Below, one piece after another: positions 31,301 through 43,616 of a stretch of 64,000 nucleotides of DNA. Made by a program: the position numbers and the translations under genes. The stretch is from Silene latifolia (Eukaryota; Streptophyta; Magnoliopsida; Caryophyllales; Caryophyllaceae), in contig NC_133536.1 in assembly GCF_048544455.1 (NCBI RefSeq), positions 37,466,652 to 37,530,651 of the forward strand, in the 5' to 3' direction. Positions within the stretch are counted from its first letter, which is position 1; every line of letters begins with the position of its first letter. The notes below the pieces were generated by a model. That model did not search any database and was not told the DNA's origin. It worked only from the letters and a program-made list of their open reading frames with translations.

Positions 31301-34124
31301 ATGGCTGGAAATAACGCAATCCCAATGCCTAGTGCCACACTAGATCGTTCATCCTGGCTAAAAGTATTCATGGACCAAATGAATTAGTCCACGCGACTGA
31401 AGAATGATGGGTCCAACTTTGCGGACTGGGAGGCGGCACTACGGAATGCTGTCATAACTGACGGTAAGCTCAGGTATTTAACTGAGCCAATACCGGTCAA
31501 CCCAGGCCCAAATGCAGGAGCCAACGAGTCACTCGCTTATAGTGATTTCGTTATGGAAGCGGGTGCGATAAAGAACGTACTCATCTTTGCAATGAAAACC
31601 AATTTGCAGAGACGCTTCATTGCCCAAGGTGTAAACAAGATTTTCACCACGCTCACTAATGAGTTCTCAAAGGCACCGAGAATCATCACATATGAGCATA
31701 CCTGTCGCTTCTTTGATGCGAAACTCCAGAAGGGCCAACCGGTTAGCCCACACATTCTTCACATGATTGAGAATGTCGAGAAACTGGAGTCACTAAATTG
31801 TAGAATCAGTGAGAGCATTGTCATTGACCGAATGCTTCATTCTCTTCACGATGGTTTTGCCCTTTTCTGGGCGAACTACTACATGAATGACTTGAAAAAG
31901 AGTCCTCATGAGCTACACTCCCTTCTCGTACAGACCGAGAAGGATATGAAATTGAGTGGGAGCATGAAGCAGGATGTTCTCACGATTCACAACAAGAGTA
32001 AAGGTAAGGGCAAGGCTCATGGCGACCTAGCTGTAGGTAAGCCAAAGTTTAAGAAGCCAGGAAACGGTAAGAGTGCGCCTGGTGAGACTAGTGGCTCACA
32101 GGGCAAGACAAAGAGCAAGGGCGGTGACATAGAGTGCCACCATTGTCACAAGACTGGACATTGGAGGAGGAACTGTCCCGTCTATCGTGAGGACATCAAG
32201 GCAGGCCGCGTCGTTCCTGTTGGTATGTCATCTTATATTCATATGATTGAGATTAACCATGCAAGTTTCGAAACTTGGGTACTTGATACCGGTTGTGGTT
32301 CTCATCTGTGTAATCATTTGCAGGGCCTAAAAAACATCATACCTCTCGAAAAAGGTGATGTGGACCTGCGAGTCGGGAATGGAGCACGAGTAGTCACGCC
32401 CTCGAAGGGAACATATGTAATCCAACTCCCTAGTGGTTTTGAGTTATCTTTAAATAACTGTTACTATGTACACAGTTTATCTAAGAACATTATTTCTGTT
32501 TCCGTACTTGCTAAAGACGGTTTTACATTTTCAATAAAGGATAATAGTTGTATTTTCTCTTTTAATGAAATGATTTATGGCAAAGCAGTTTCCATGAATG
32601 GAATTTATATCTTAGATCAAACCACGGAAGTATTACACATGAATAATAAGAAATTAAAGGTTGGTGACAAAGATCAAACTTATCTATGCCATTGTCGAAT
32701 GGGACACATAAATGAGAAACGCGTAAAGAAACTCGTCGATAATGGGACTATTCCCTCATTCGGATTTTCTGCATATGGCACGTGTGAATCATGTCTCATC
32801 GGCAAGATGACTCGAATTTCCTTCAAAGGTGTTGGAATGCGCGCTAGTTACCTATTAGGACTCATACATACGGACGTATGTGGACCTATGTCAATTACCG
32901 CTAGAGATGGCTATAGATATTTTATCACTTTTACGGACGATTTGAGTAGATACGGATATGTCTACTTAATGAAGCATAAAAGTGAGTCCTTTGAGAAATT
33001 CAAGGAATACCAGAATAGGGTACAGAACCAACTGGGTAGAAAGATTAAAGCACTCCGTTCAGATTGGGGTGGCGAATATCTTTCAAATGAGTTTGATCAA
33101 CACCTGAAAGACTGTGGAATCGCTCTACAGTTAACTCCACCTGGAACACCTCAATTAAATGATGTGTCCGAACGGAGAAATCAAACCTTACTTGATATGG
33201 TTCGATCCATAATGAGTCACACCGTAGTGCCTGATTCATTATGGGGTTATGCTCTTTTGTCAGCTGCTCTTATACTTAACCGAAGTCCGTCTAAAGCTGT
33301 CGACAAGACTCCATATGAAATGTGGAAGGGAACGGTACCTAAGTTGTCCTTTATTCGGGTTTGGGGCTGTGAGGCTTATGTCAAGTGGAGACACGAGGAT
33401 AAGCTCGGCCCGCGATCGGTCAAGACATACTTTATAGGTTACCCAAAAGGAACATTTGGTCATTACTTCCACTCGCCTACCGAACATCGAGTTTTTGTTG
33501 CGGCTAGTGCGACGTTCTTAGAGAAAGAATTTCTCGAGAACAAGTCGAGTAATAGAACCTTCGAGCTGTCGGAGATTCCAGAACCAACAACCGAGGAACA
33601 GATGGAGGAAGCTGTACCTCCAACTGATGATACGGTTAATATTCCTGAGGAACCTAGGAGGTCGGGTAGAGTCTCTCATCCTCCGGACAGATACATTAGT
33701 ATGGTCGAGGAGAATGACGTTTTACTTCTAGAAAGTAATGAACCCGCTACCTATAAAGGTGCTATGGCCTGTTCCGACTCAAAGCTATGGCTCGAAGCCA
33801 TGCAATCCGAGATGGACTCCATGTATGAGAATAACGTATGGGATCTAGTTGATTTACTTAATAAGGTAAAACCTCTACAGTGCAAATGGCTTTACAAAAT
33901 AAAACGTTCTGTAGACGCGCAACCAGATATCTATAAGGCACGACTTGTGGCAAAAGGTTTCACTCAAGTGCAAGGATTGCATTATGATGAGATTTTTGAT
34001 CCTGTAGTCATGCTACGTTCCATTCGGATAATCTTAGCGATTGCCGCATTTCATGATTATGAGATTTGGCAAATGGATGTGAAAACCGCCTTCTTAAACG
34101 GTTATTTGGAGGAAGAGTTGTACA
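31301..34124 (+). pseudogene. Copia gag-protease-integrase-RT (5' part)
   Basis: The coding region begins MAGNNAIPMPSATLDRSSW. Gag has KNVLIFAMKTNLQRR and a CCHC knuckle CHHCHKTGHWRRNC (about 32135-32176). Protease has VLDTGCGSHLC (about 32279). A GAG-preintegrase zinc region (CHCRMGHINEKRVKKLVDNG) follows near 32690. The integrase core has HTDVCGPM, TFTDDLSRYGYVYLMK and TPQLNDVSERRNQTLLDM. RT begins WLEAMQSEMDSMYENNVWDL and reaches YEIWQMDVKTAFLNGYLEEE before the 34125 insertion. The gene order with integrase before RT is diagnostic of Ty1/copia. I did not assign a lineage. It looks broken, with at least one break besides the insertion. Confidence 0.9.
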
Positions 34125-34723
34125 TGATACCCGTCGTTGTGAGTACCAAAAATAAGATTTATAATTTCCTATTAAGACTAACCTAGGCTAGTGGTAACAG
34201 GGTCGAACCACAAGGAGGCAGATGTAAATTCTAGTTGATTTATATTCAGTCTAAGGTAACAATTGTGAGGGTTGAGTTGAGATGGTCTATAGCTAAGAAT
34301 AAATAAAGACAATAAACTAAAAAGACGGTTTAAACAGATAAAGAAGGGGTACTAGGATGGTCGGCTCATTAAAGCTTCGGCGGCAGCATACTAAACAGGT
34401 CTAAATCGAACACAAGTGAGGCGGGAAACAAAAGGTCCTCTCGGTCCACTCTTAACAAATAGCATCTTTCGATCTCGCTATAGGTCCCCTAATATCACTA
34501 ATACTGACTCTCGTCCTGAAAAGTGACTAACGGTCTAAACTATACCTATCTTTCGATCTCAGCACAGTTTAGTCATCTTAATTTGTGGTCAAATAACTTT
34601 CCCTATCTTTCGATCTAATGGGTCAGTCATAAATTAAGCATCTAACTGGTCGCATGCATTCGATTCGTTAAATACAACATTAAAATCAATTAAAACGAAG
34701 GGTAACCTCACGAGGTCAGTCGA

Positions 34724-34757
34724 TCGACCAAGAATGTCAGTCGATCGACTGACACAC
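34724..34757. repeat. Paired palindrome module 1
   Basis: GTCGATCGAC, an 11-nt spacer (CAAGAATGTCA), then GTCGATCGAC again: a 21-bp pitch. Its LTR counterpart is at about 41655-41690. Confidence 0.9.
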
Positions 34758-35252
34758 GAATCAGGCCGTGTTCAATCTATTGCCGCCTATGCTATAATTC
34801 ACCTACATCCTAGCACAAATAATCTAGTTACTCATGCTAAGGGTAAAAACAATAATAACGATGATGAAACTAACTACTGAATTCATGCTTGAAACGATAA
34901 AGTAAACAATTAACATAAACAATGAATTGGTTGCGGGAATCTAGCTAGCAGTTCTATACTAATGATGAAATAAAACAATAAACTGAAATTAGGACAGATG
35001 GATACCGAATTTGCAGAGGAAAGATTAGGAATAAGAACCAAAGATCCAATGCTTAACAATAATCCAACCCTAATTCCAAAACTAAATATTATTGTATGAA
35101 AACTTGAGGCTAAATCGAGATACCTAAACTGAATGTTTTTCTTACGTTATATAGCAAACATACGTAACTTTTATTTCCAAAACCTAAAACATAGTGGGCT
35201 TATGCTTCCTCGGTCTTTTAATTCTCGTCTGGAATAGCAGTTTGGTCGATCG

Positions 35253-35345
35253 ACTGATCATGGTGGTCGATCGATCGGTCTTCGAAAAATGAGCTTCGAA
35301 CCCGATGGTTGGTCGATCGACTGATGGCATTGGTCGATCGACTGC
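35253..35345. repeat. Paired palindrome modules 2 and 3
   Basis: Two modules, the first with spacer TGATCATGGTG and a slightly altered second palindrome, the next with spacer TGATGGCATTG. Both keep 11-nt spacers and the 21-bp pitch. Counterparts lie at about 43665-43770. Confidence 0.88.
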
Positions 35346-36308
35346 TCTAGCTGCTATTTGACTTCTGAAAACTCGTGGACTTGTCTTTTGGGCTTTGAAT
35401 TGCGCACCAAGCTCGTTGCTCGGGTGAATACTTCACGTCATATGCAATGCAGGATACTCGGGGACGGATTTATCGATTTCCGCTGGATTCTTCACATTTC
35501 TGCAATAATATACAAAAATATGGAAGTAGACGGAAATAGGGAGAAATGTAGCATAAACTACATGAATGAGCTCTGAAATGCGTGTAAAATGGGGTGTAAA
35601 ACATCATATAAATGACACGCATCAAACTTCCCCAAACCAAACCCTTGCTTGTCCCCAAGCAAGAACTAGACTCGATCTAATGACCTAATGGAACGAGTTC
35701 AATCTCAGAGCGAATTACAACATGTGAAGCCTAAACCATTTTAATGCTTTAACCAACAATCAATTAGCAATGCGAATCATGCAAACGAGTTATGGAGTCG
35801 TTAAAAACATGTTGAACCGTCAACTGTAGAAACTTATCAAATTGGACTCTCACGGGTCGCTCAAATCACTCAATAAGTACAGGTGAATATATGTAAGATA
35901 GAAAGAAGTAATTGTAATGACGCTCACCTAACTACGACCTATAAGAACATGCCTGCAATATAACATGAAAGCAATCTCTACAACCGTACATACGCATTCC
36001 AACCAACAAGAGACCATGACACATGCCGAGGTATATATGTGGATATGTGAGGTATGGGTAAGAAGAGGCAAAACATTTATGGTAAAGTGGAGGTACAGGT
36101 GATCAAGCTAGTACCAAAACGAAACCAAATGGCAACATCCTTCTTCTTGCTCATAATCAAACGAAACGGTGCTATAGCAAGCACAAATCTCACAATTTCC
36201 AGAGATAAAAGTAATCAACTAACTCTCCATAAAATATGAATAATACATGGGAGCAAAAATCGCCAAAAGATAAAGGATTGAATTATGCGAATTGATTCTT
36301 GCTCTTTC

Positions 36309-36349
36309 TCGAACCTCGGTCGATCGACCTATAAGGGCAGTCGATCGAC
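36309..36349. repeat. Paired palindrome module 4
   Basis: GTCGATCGAC pair with spacer CTATAAGGGCA; 11 nt, 21-bp pitch. Confidence 0.9.
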
Positions 36350-37534
36350 AGGCTAAACAGTACAAAACTCTCTTTTTCTTTTTTCTTTTTTTTTTCGAAT
36401 AATTTCTTTTTCACTTCTTTTCTTTTCTATTTCTTTCTTTCCTTTTTCTCCTTTATTTTCTTTCTCCCCAATATCATCTCAAACATGAGCATATGCCACC
36501 AAAAATGAGTAACAACCCCAAGAACACAGACTACTAGCTTGACAAAGGACAGGCTAAATGTAGGATGTAGTAAATGGGACAAAAAAGAGGTGTTTTTGGC
36601 AGTGTGGAGTTCATGGGCAAAACGAATAAGGGGAAACCTCTACCACATGTGTCAACTAACTACAGATCGAATGCGTACAGGTATTAAGTAGATTAAGTTC
36701 ATATTTATGCACATTTATGTGACATGCCTCATAAGGAGTGCTACTCACATTCCTAAATAAACCGGTCATGAATGACACCAGTTATAAGCTCTAAATCTCA
36801 GAATATATAAGTAGTTTGCCAATTTTCAAAGTCAAGTCTCAAGTTCAGCAAATAATTAACGAAAACTCGTAGATATGCAATTACGATTCTACTAATAACA
36901 TGTTAATCAAGCAAGGCTTGGGCAAAAACAGGTGCAAAATGCAATATCATCCTTGAAATACTACCGTTCCGACTCGACCTATATGCTAAAATAAACGTGC
37001 ATTTTTTTGAAATTTTGTGAAATTTTCAATCAATTTTTTGGATTTTTCGTATATATATATATATATATATGAAATGAAAAAGCAATGCAAAACAAAATGT
37101 AAACGTGAATGCAAGCAAATGAAATGCGACGCAAAACCCTTCCCCAAACCAAATCGCACAATGTCCCCATTGTGCAAAATCATGTAATGAAAGAAGAGAA
37201 ACGGGAATTTGCGTTAAATTAAACAAACAAGACATGAAGTGGTAATCGGGAACTCACAAGACTTTAAGCGCAGCAAAAAGGAAACCTCCCCAAACCAGCG
37301 TGAGCTAGGAGGTTTCAGTAGCCAGCAGTGCTACTAAAAGGTACCTGAAAGACAAGTAAAACCCACGCATAAAATCGAGAAAACAATTTTAAAGCGGTAA
37401 AAGTGTGCACAAATGAGAAAATAGAAGAAATAAATAATTGGACGGAAAATAAAGTGGAGTAGAAAACTCCCTTAAGTCCGCATATCGACCAAACACAGCA
37501 GAGGAAAGGTCGTGAATAGGTACAGCAGTGTCCT

Positions 37535-37642
37535 CGGTCGATCGACCAAGGATGGCAGTCGATCGACCCATGTGTCAAGGAACAGTAGCTCCTGGAAAGT
37601 GCAACTCAGTCGATCGACCAATGTGGCCAGTCGATCGACTGA
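37535..37642. repeat. Paired palindrome modules 5 and 6
   Basis: Two pairs, spacers CAAGGATGGCA and CAATGTGGCCA. Both are 11 nt with a 21-bp pitch. Confidence 0.9.
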
Positions 37643-38067
37643 AAGTGCTGCTGTACTCCTTATTTCTTCGTATTTGCTCAATAACCTGAGCAAATGAGGT
37701 CTAAAAACCTGCAAGTGCACAATAATACGCGCCCAAAAATGCGCAAAACCCAAAACAAAGTCTCTAACGTATAAAATCCTAAGCAAGCAAAATAAAATGC
37801 GAAGTTTTCGCGCACACAAAAGCAATAAAAAGTGTCTTAACAAAAACAAATAAAATGAAGTTTATAACGAACTCGATCAACTAATAGTTGATCAAGAAAG
37901 ACCACGGTATGGCCCACTTCGTCGGCTTCTGGCTACTAGAGGTAGCCTCAACGGTGCTTATTTGAGCAGCTGCACCCTTCTTAGCTTCCACGTCTGTATG
38001 GCTCAACGGATCAACCTTCTCATCATCTCCCCAGTCAAGGATCTCTTCGGGCTTGTCAGAATCCAAA

Positions 38068-40940
38068 TCAGACTTTCTGGCTTTGACCGGGCTCGTCATC
38101 AACAACTTCATCAATTCTATAGCTCAGGCAACCAAGACCTCCTCTTTGAATGATAGGCTTCGTTACAGTTGGAGCAACTTGCAGCACTTCCTTCCCCAAA
38201 CCAGCTCCTGCAACATCTAAAACAACAGATTCTTCCTCCTTTTTGCTCCCAATCTGGGGCGGAGGGGTTAACACAGGAGTGATAATAGAGACAGGCAATT
38301 CAGGAAGCACAAAGTACGATTTCTTTTCAGAAACCGTGTTACAAGTCACAGGCCACATGGGATCCTTTTTCTTAGCAGTCAAAAAGACAATAGAATGCTT
38401 TCCCACTTTGAAAGTCAAGGTTCCTAGATCGACATCTATGATCGCACCAAAGAAAGTGTGCGAAATGGCCTACCCAAAATAATGGGTATATGAGCATCCT
38501 CAGGCATGTTAAGTACAACAAAGTCAACGGGGAAAAAGAACTTCCCTATTTGGACAGGGATGTCTTCTAAGACCCCTATTGGCTGGACCGCAGATCGGTC
38601 AGCCATCTGAACTGTCATATCTGTCACTGCGAACCTAGTCAATTTAAGCTTCCTAGCTAGACTCAAAGGCATGACGCTTATACTAGCTCCTAAGTCACAT
38701 AATGCCTTCTCAATAGAGAAGGTACCTATATTGCAAGGAACAGAAAAGCTACCCGGGTCCTCTAGCTTATGGGGTGCAGTGTGAGACAAGTAAGAGCATG
38801 ACTCTTTAGTTAAGGCGACAGTGTGAACATGTTCAAGCGACTTTTTCTTTGACAGGAGTTGTTTCATGAATTTAGTGTATGCTGGCACTTGGTTAACTAA
38901 CTCAAGGAAGGGTACCTGTACATTCAAGCTACGAATAACTTTTTCAAATTTACTGAAAGATACCTGTTCCTTTTTGGCACTAGTCTCTCCGGATATGGGG
39001 CTGTAAGAAGTACCTTAGCCCTCTCCTCTAGGTTGCGCATACCGGCATCCGTGGACTTAGGCTGGAATTCCACTGCTTTCTCCTTGTTGAAGCTCGAATC
39101 CTCCTCAGACCGTCTCAAATGTGAGCCATTAACCGTCGTCGGATCGAACTTCGGAATTGGGACGGACCCATCAGCACTCGGGTCTGGCCCTAACACTTTC
39201 GGAGCTGTCGTGCCCCGAAACAAATAATCCCTCAAGTTGTCGGGCATCGGAGGACGAACAAACTCGCTATCAGCAGTAATCTTGGTCGATCGACCAAGGT
39301 GTACAGTTCCAGAAGCTGCTGTAACCCGTGTATCAGTCGATCGACCAGGTGTATCAGTCGATCGACTGATATACCTGGTAGACGCCTTTTTCTTTGAATT
39401 ATTCGTTTCAGCTTTCTTTTGACTCGGATCTGCCTCATTCTTTTCAACAGCATCCTCGACCATGGCAGGCCCCTCCAGGGTGGACCCACTCCTCAACGTG
39501 ATGACGTTCAAGGTCTCCTTTTGGTCGGTTTGAGTCGGCAAGTGTCCCGGAGCTCGAGAGGTACTCTTACTAGCCAATTGAGCAATTTGGCTCTCTAGCA
39601 GCTTCATCCCGGCCTCTCGTGCTTGGGACTCCTTCATCAACAAGTTCTTGAACTCAGCAAAATCAGAACTATGAGATTGTTGTTGCTGCTGCGGCACATA
39701 AGGAGGTTTCTGATATTGTTGTTACTTTTGATGAGGGGGCACATAGGGTTGCTGCTGCGGAGGTGGAGTGGCATTTTGGACATTCTGGCTACTCCACCTC
39801 AGGTTGGGATGAACATTGGGCTCATAGTAGGTGTTCGTCTGCCTATAGTGTTGAAAGGCAACACAAGACTCAAAAGGACTAGGGCAATTCTTCGAAACGT
39901 GTCCCTCAGCTCCACACCTTTCACAGACGAAAGGACCGTCTGACACAGCATTTACTTGATAAATACCTCCCTTTGAAGCTCCTCACAGTTCATACTTGTC
40001 AAATCTCGCGGTGAGGGCTTCAAGTGCAGCAATAGAGGAAGATTCAGCAGCTCTCCTCTGGTTCCCTCTAGAATTCCCATACTCCGCCTTGTGGGTAGCT
40101 AGATCGTTAATGATCTTCCAACCCTTGGTTGCTCCCAAATTTTCAGCAAATCGGCCATTGGCTGCAGCATCCAAAATAGCCCTCTGATCGTCATACAGCC
40201 CATTATAGAAATGATTGCACAAGCTCCATTTTTCGAAACCATGGTGCGGTATGGTTCGCACCAGCTTCTTAAATCAGACCCATGCCTCGTGGAAGTTCTC
40301 ATCCGGCCCTTGTTTGAAACTTGTGATTTGAGCTCTAATAGCGATCGTCTTAGAAGCAGAAAAGTACTTCTTATAGAATGCCAATGCCAAGGAATTCCAG
40401 TCAGTAATCCCATGAATGGCTCGGTCCAGATCTCTATACCACTCCCTTGCAGCATCACGAAGGGAGAAGATAAACATGGTCTCCTTGATCTGGTCTTGGG
40501 TCACACCGGCTGGTGGGGGTATGGAACAGTAGTAGTCAATAAAGGTCTCCATATGCTTAGCTGCATCTTCATTTTGCAGCTCCCCCGAACTGGTTTCTCT
40601 CAACCATATTGATGTATGAAGGCTTTGGTTCGAACTTCCTGGCATCTCCTGGTAATTCGAACCCCTTATATAAATTTTCGGTTGTCGGCTCAGAATGACT
40701 AGCTATACTCGCTTCCTCGGCCATGACTGGAATTTCTGGAGAAGTGACTAACTCGGCTGAAGAGGTGGAAACGGGTGAAGACTGTGGGTCTTCCTCGAAC
40801 AGATCGTTCTCGTGATAGCTTGACAGGGTACTCAGCTCTTCCTCTGTCGGTAATACCCTTTGTGATCGTCTCAACTCGCGCAAAGATTTCTCTATCTCAG
40901 GATCAAATGGTACTAGTTCACCACCCTGTGACCTGCGCAT
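38068..40940 (-). pseudogene. Gag-protease region of the Tat/Athila-lineage element
   Basis: Minus-strand coding remains in several pieces. Gag starts MRRSQGGELVPFDPEIEKSL (near 40940), with the capsid-like block WYRDLDRAIHGITDWNSLAL and then FYNGLYDDQRAILDAA. A CCHC knuckle CERCGAEGHVSKNC sits near 39900. A Lys/Ser-rich linker at 38924-39697 carries the palindromes at 39284-39371 as coding text. The protease at 38436-38927 has ALCDLGASISVMPLSLARKL, a retropepsin-type active site with DLGAS, and IPIILGRPF. This arrangement is that of Athila/Tat gag-pro. It looks broken in several places. Confidence 0.85.
39284..39371. repeat. Palindrome modules inside gag-linker coding sequence
   Basis: One lone GTCGATCGAC near 39285 and one pair at about 39336-39366 with spacer CAGGTGTATCA. 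Read on the minus strand in the gag frame, each 21-bp step is seven codons and gives repeated GRSTD/SRSTD text. Confidence 0.88.
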
Positions 40941-41042
40941 AAGAAGAAACTACAAAAAGAGTATAAGAAAAGTTTAAGGAACAGAAGTCCCTTAAACTAA
41001 GAAAGACTAAAAATAAAACAACTAAAATTAGAACTATTGCCT

Positions 41043-41060
41043 CCCCGGCAACGGCGCCAA
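41043..41060 (-). promoter_or_regulatory. Primer-binding site of the gag-protease element
   Basis: On the minus strand, shortly after the 5' LTR: TGGCGCCGTTGCCGGGGA. This matches the 3' end of plant tRNA-Asp, the primer known for Athila-like elements. Confidence 0.85.
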
Positions 41061-42137
41061 AATTTGATACCCGTCGTTGTGAGTACCAAAAATAAGATTT
41101 ATAATTTCCTATTAAGACTAACCTAGGCTAGTGGTAACAGGGTCGAACCACAAGGAGGCAGATGTAAATTCTAGTTGATTTATATTCAGTCTAAGGTAAC
41201 AATTGTGGGGGTTGAGTTGAGATGGTCTATAGCTAAGAATAAATAAAGACAATAAACTAAAAAGACGGTTTAAACAGATAAAGAAGGGGTACTAGGATGG
41301 TCGGTTCATTAAAGCTTCGGCGGCAGCATACTAAACAGGTCTAAATCGAACACAAGTGAGGCGGGAAACAAGAGGTCCTCTCGGTCCACTCTTAACAAAT
41401 AGCATCTTTCGATCTCGCTATAGGTCCCTAATATCACTAATACTGACTCTCGTCCTGAAAAGTGACTAACGGTCTAAACTATACCTATCTTTCGATCTCA
41501 CCACAGTTTAGTCATCTTAATTGGTGGTCAAATAACTTTCCCTATCTTTCGATCTAATGGGTCAGTCATAAATTAAGCATCTAACTGGTCGCATGCATTC
41601 GATTCGTTAAATACAACATTAAAATCAATTAAAACGAAGGGTAGCCTCACGAGGTCAGTCGATCGACCAAGAATGTCAGTCGATCGACTGACACGCGAAT
41701 CAGGCCGTGTTCAATCTATTGCCGCCTACGCTATAATTCACCTACATCCTAGCACAAATAATCTAGCTACTCATGCTAAGGGTAAAAACAATAATAACGA
41801 TGATGAAACTAACTACTGAATTCATGCTTGAAACGATAAAGTAAACAATTAACATAAACAATGAATTGGTTGCGGGAATCTAGCTAGCAGTTCTATACTA
41901 ATGATGAAATAAAACAATAAACTGAAATTAGGACAGATGGATACCGAATTTGCAGAGGAAAGATTAGGAATAAGAACCAAAGATCCAATGCTTAACAATA
42001 ATCCAACCCTAATTCCAAAACTAAATATTATTGTATGAAAACTTGAGGCTAAATCGAGATACCTAAACTAAATGTTTTTCTTACGTTATATAGCAAACAT
42101 ACGTAACTTTTATTTCCAAAACCTAAAACATAGTGGG

Positions 42138-43616
42138 TGTAATACTCCGTATTTAGGAGTCTTAGGGTACTCTATCGAGTAGGCCTTACTCTGTCGAATA
42201 AGGGTAAGTTGCGTTTTAGAAAAGTTTCTGACCTGTAGGGTACTCTATCAAGTAGCCTTAGGTACTCGATAGAGTAAGGGGGTACTCTATCAAGTAGCCT
42301 TAGGTACTCGATAGAGTAAGGGGGTACTCGATCGAGTAGCCTTAGGTACTCGATAGAGTAAGGGGGTACTCGATCGAGTAGCCTTGGGTACTCGATCGAG
42401 TAGCCGGTTTTGCGGGGGAGTTTTCTCGGGTTTTGTTAATTACGCGATTGAGGTATATAAGCTTTGTCGTCATTGTTTTAAATCACTTTTACAAAACCTA
42501 AAACCCTGTTTAAGAGAGAAAGCAACCAGTTCATCTTCCTAATCGCATTCTTAGCAATTCCCGGAGTTCAGACGGTCGGTTCTTGTCGTTATTCGTGTCG
42601 TTGAGTTCCTTGCGTCGAGGGTAAGCTTTTAATATAATTTTTATTGTCTTTCCTTTAATTTGGTTAAACCCTAATTTAGGGATTTGGGGGTTTTTGTGTA
42701 GATTGTGATTCGGTAGTGTTTGTATGTTTGTATGATAGGAGGAGGTTTTGTAGAAGAGCCTTTTTGATACAGCTGTAGAGACCGTCTGATAATTATGCTT
42801 TCCAGGTAGGATTTCCTACTCAGTATTAGTCCCATAATGGGATGATTGTTGATGTGTGAGATTGATTGTTTGATATAGTAATTGTATTGTGACGGCTGTG
42901 ATTGTGATTGTACATTGTTGATAGATTCGGACGGTTGTTGATGTTGTGATTGTGATTGGTTGTCTATGGTTCTCGAGATGCGTTCTCGGCTGAGTGGGGT
43001 CACTTGCGGGAGTGACTTCACGCCCTAGTTTCGCCCTTCGTGGAACCCGCCACGGAAGGGGATGTGCACATTAATGGGACAGGGTTATCGCTCGGTATGA
43101 TGAGCGGGGCTTAGGTGGGAACGGCTGCGGTCCCCCACTGGCAGGGCTGGTCCAGTGGACAGTCGGTGACGGAGATTGATTGGAGTGGGTGTGATTGTGT
43201 GTGTGACTGTTTGAGCTATGTTGTTTGTTGTGTTGTTGGATCATATAAATTATGTGATTAGTACTGACCCCGTTTAAATGTTTTAAAAACTGTGGTGATC
43301 CATTCGGGGGTGGTGAGCAGTTATTGAGCAGGTATGAGACGATGCGTATGGGATAGCTGGGATGAGTCACCACGTTGCAGTTTAGAAGTCTTCCGCTGTG
43401 TCTGACGCTTGATAGTATTTTGATAGTAGATAGTTTTGAGAACTTGTAGTTCCTTTTCTCAGTTTTGGTTTGAACATGTAATCACTTAAACTGTAATTAC
43501 TTTTAAAGTGCATTTCTTTATTGTCTTATGATATTCATTGCCTCGGGCAACCGAGATGGTGGCATCCCTATACCTGAGTGGTCCTAGTAAGGCACTTGGA
43601 GTATGGGGGTGTTACA
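42138..43616 (+). mobile_element. Solo LTR of a chromovirus-like Ty3/gypsy element
   Basis: 1,479 bp, TGTAATACTCCG...GGGGGTGTTACA, flanked by GTGGG at 42133-42137 and 43617-43621. No internal region remains, which fits LTR-LTR recombination after insertion. It is related to the LTR at 4391-5677 through shared blocks. It has a palindrome array at 42168-42404 and a TATATAAG box at about 42454. This is the most deeply nested insertion in the window. Confidence 0.93.
42168..42404. repeat. Palindrome array in the solo LTR
   Basis: About ten ACTCGATCGAGT or ACTCGATAGAGT units. In the regular part, pitches alternate 20 and 22 bp, a mean of 21. It ends about 50 bp upstream of the TATA box. Confidence 0.88.

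Larger units (their letters stand above)
34125..35624 (-). repeat. 3' LTR (left) of the gag-protease element
   Basis: Starts TGATACCCGTCG and ends GACACGCATCA as written on the plus strand. Holds three paired GTCGATCGAC modules (about 34727, 35255 and 35312). Around 35190 it preserves the unfilled version of the site that the solo LTR occupies in the other LTR. Confidence 0.92.
35625..38067 (-). other. Non-coding interior of the gag-protease element
   Basis: About 2.4 kb where RT to integrase would be expected. It has a pyrimidine-rich block (36361-36470), an (AT)n microsatellite at about 37050-37070, and three paired palindrome modules (36309, 37535, 37602). The 37880-38067 end has degraded coding-like text. 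I see no pol motifs. Confidence 0.65.

Noticed and set aside
34125-34186. Last codons of the long copia frame.
   Set aside because: They belong to the LTR of the nested gag-protease element, not to copia RT.
34724-42404. Regularly spaced palindromes with variable spacers look like a CRISPR array.
   Set aside because: Repeats are only 10-12 bp, spacers 7-11 bp, they sit in LTR retroelements of a plant genome, and no cas genes are present.
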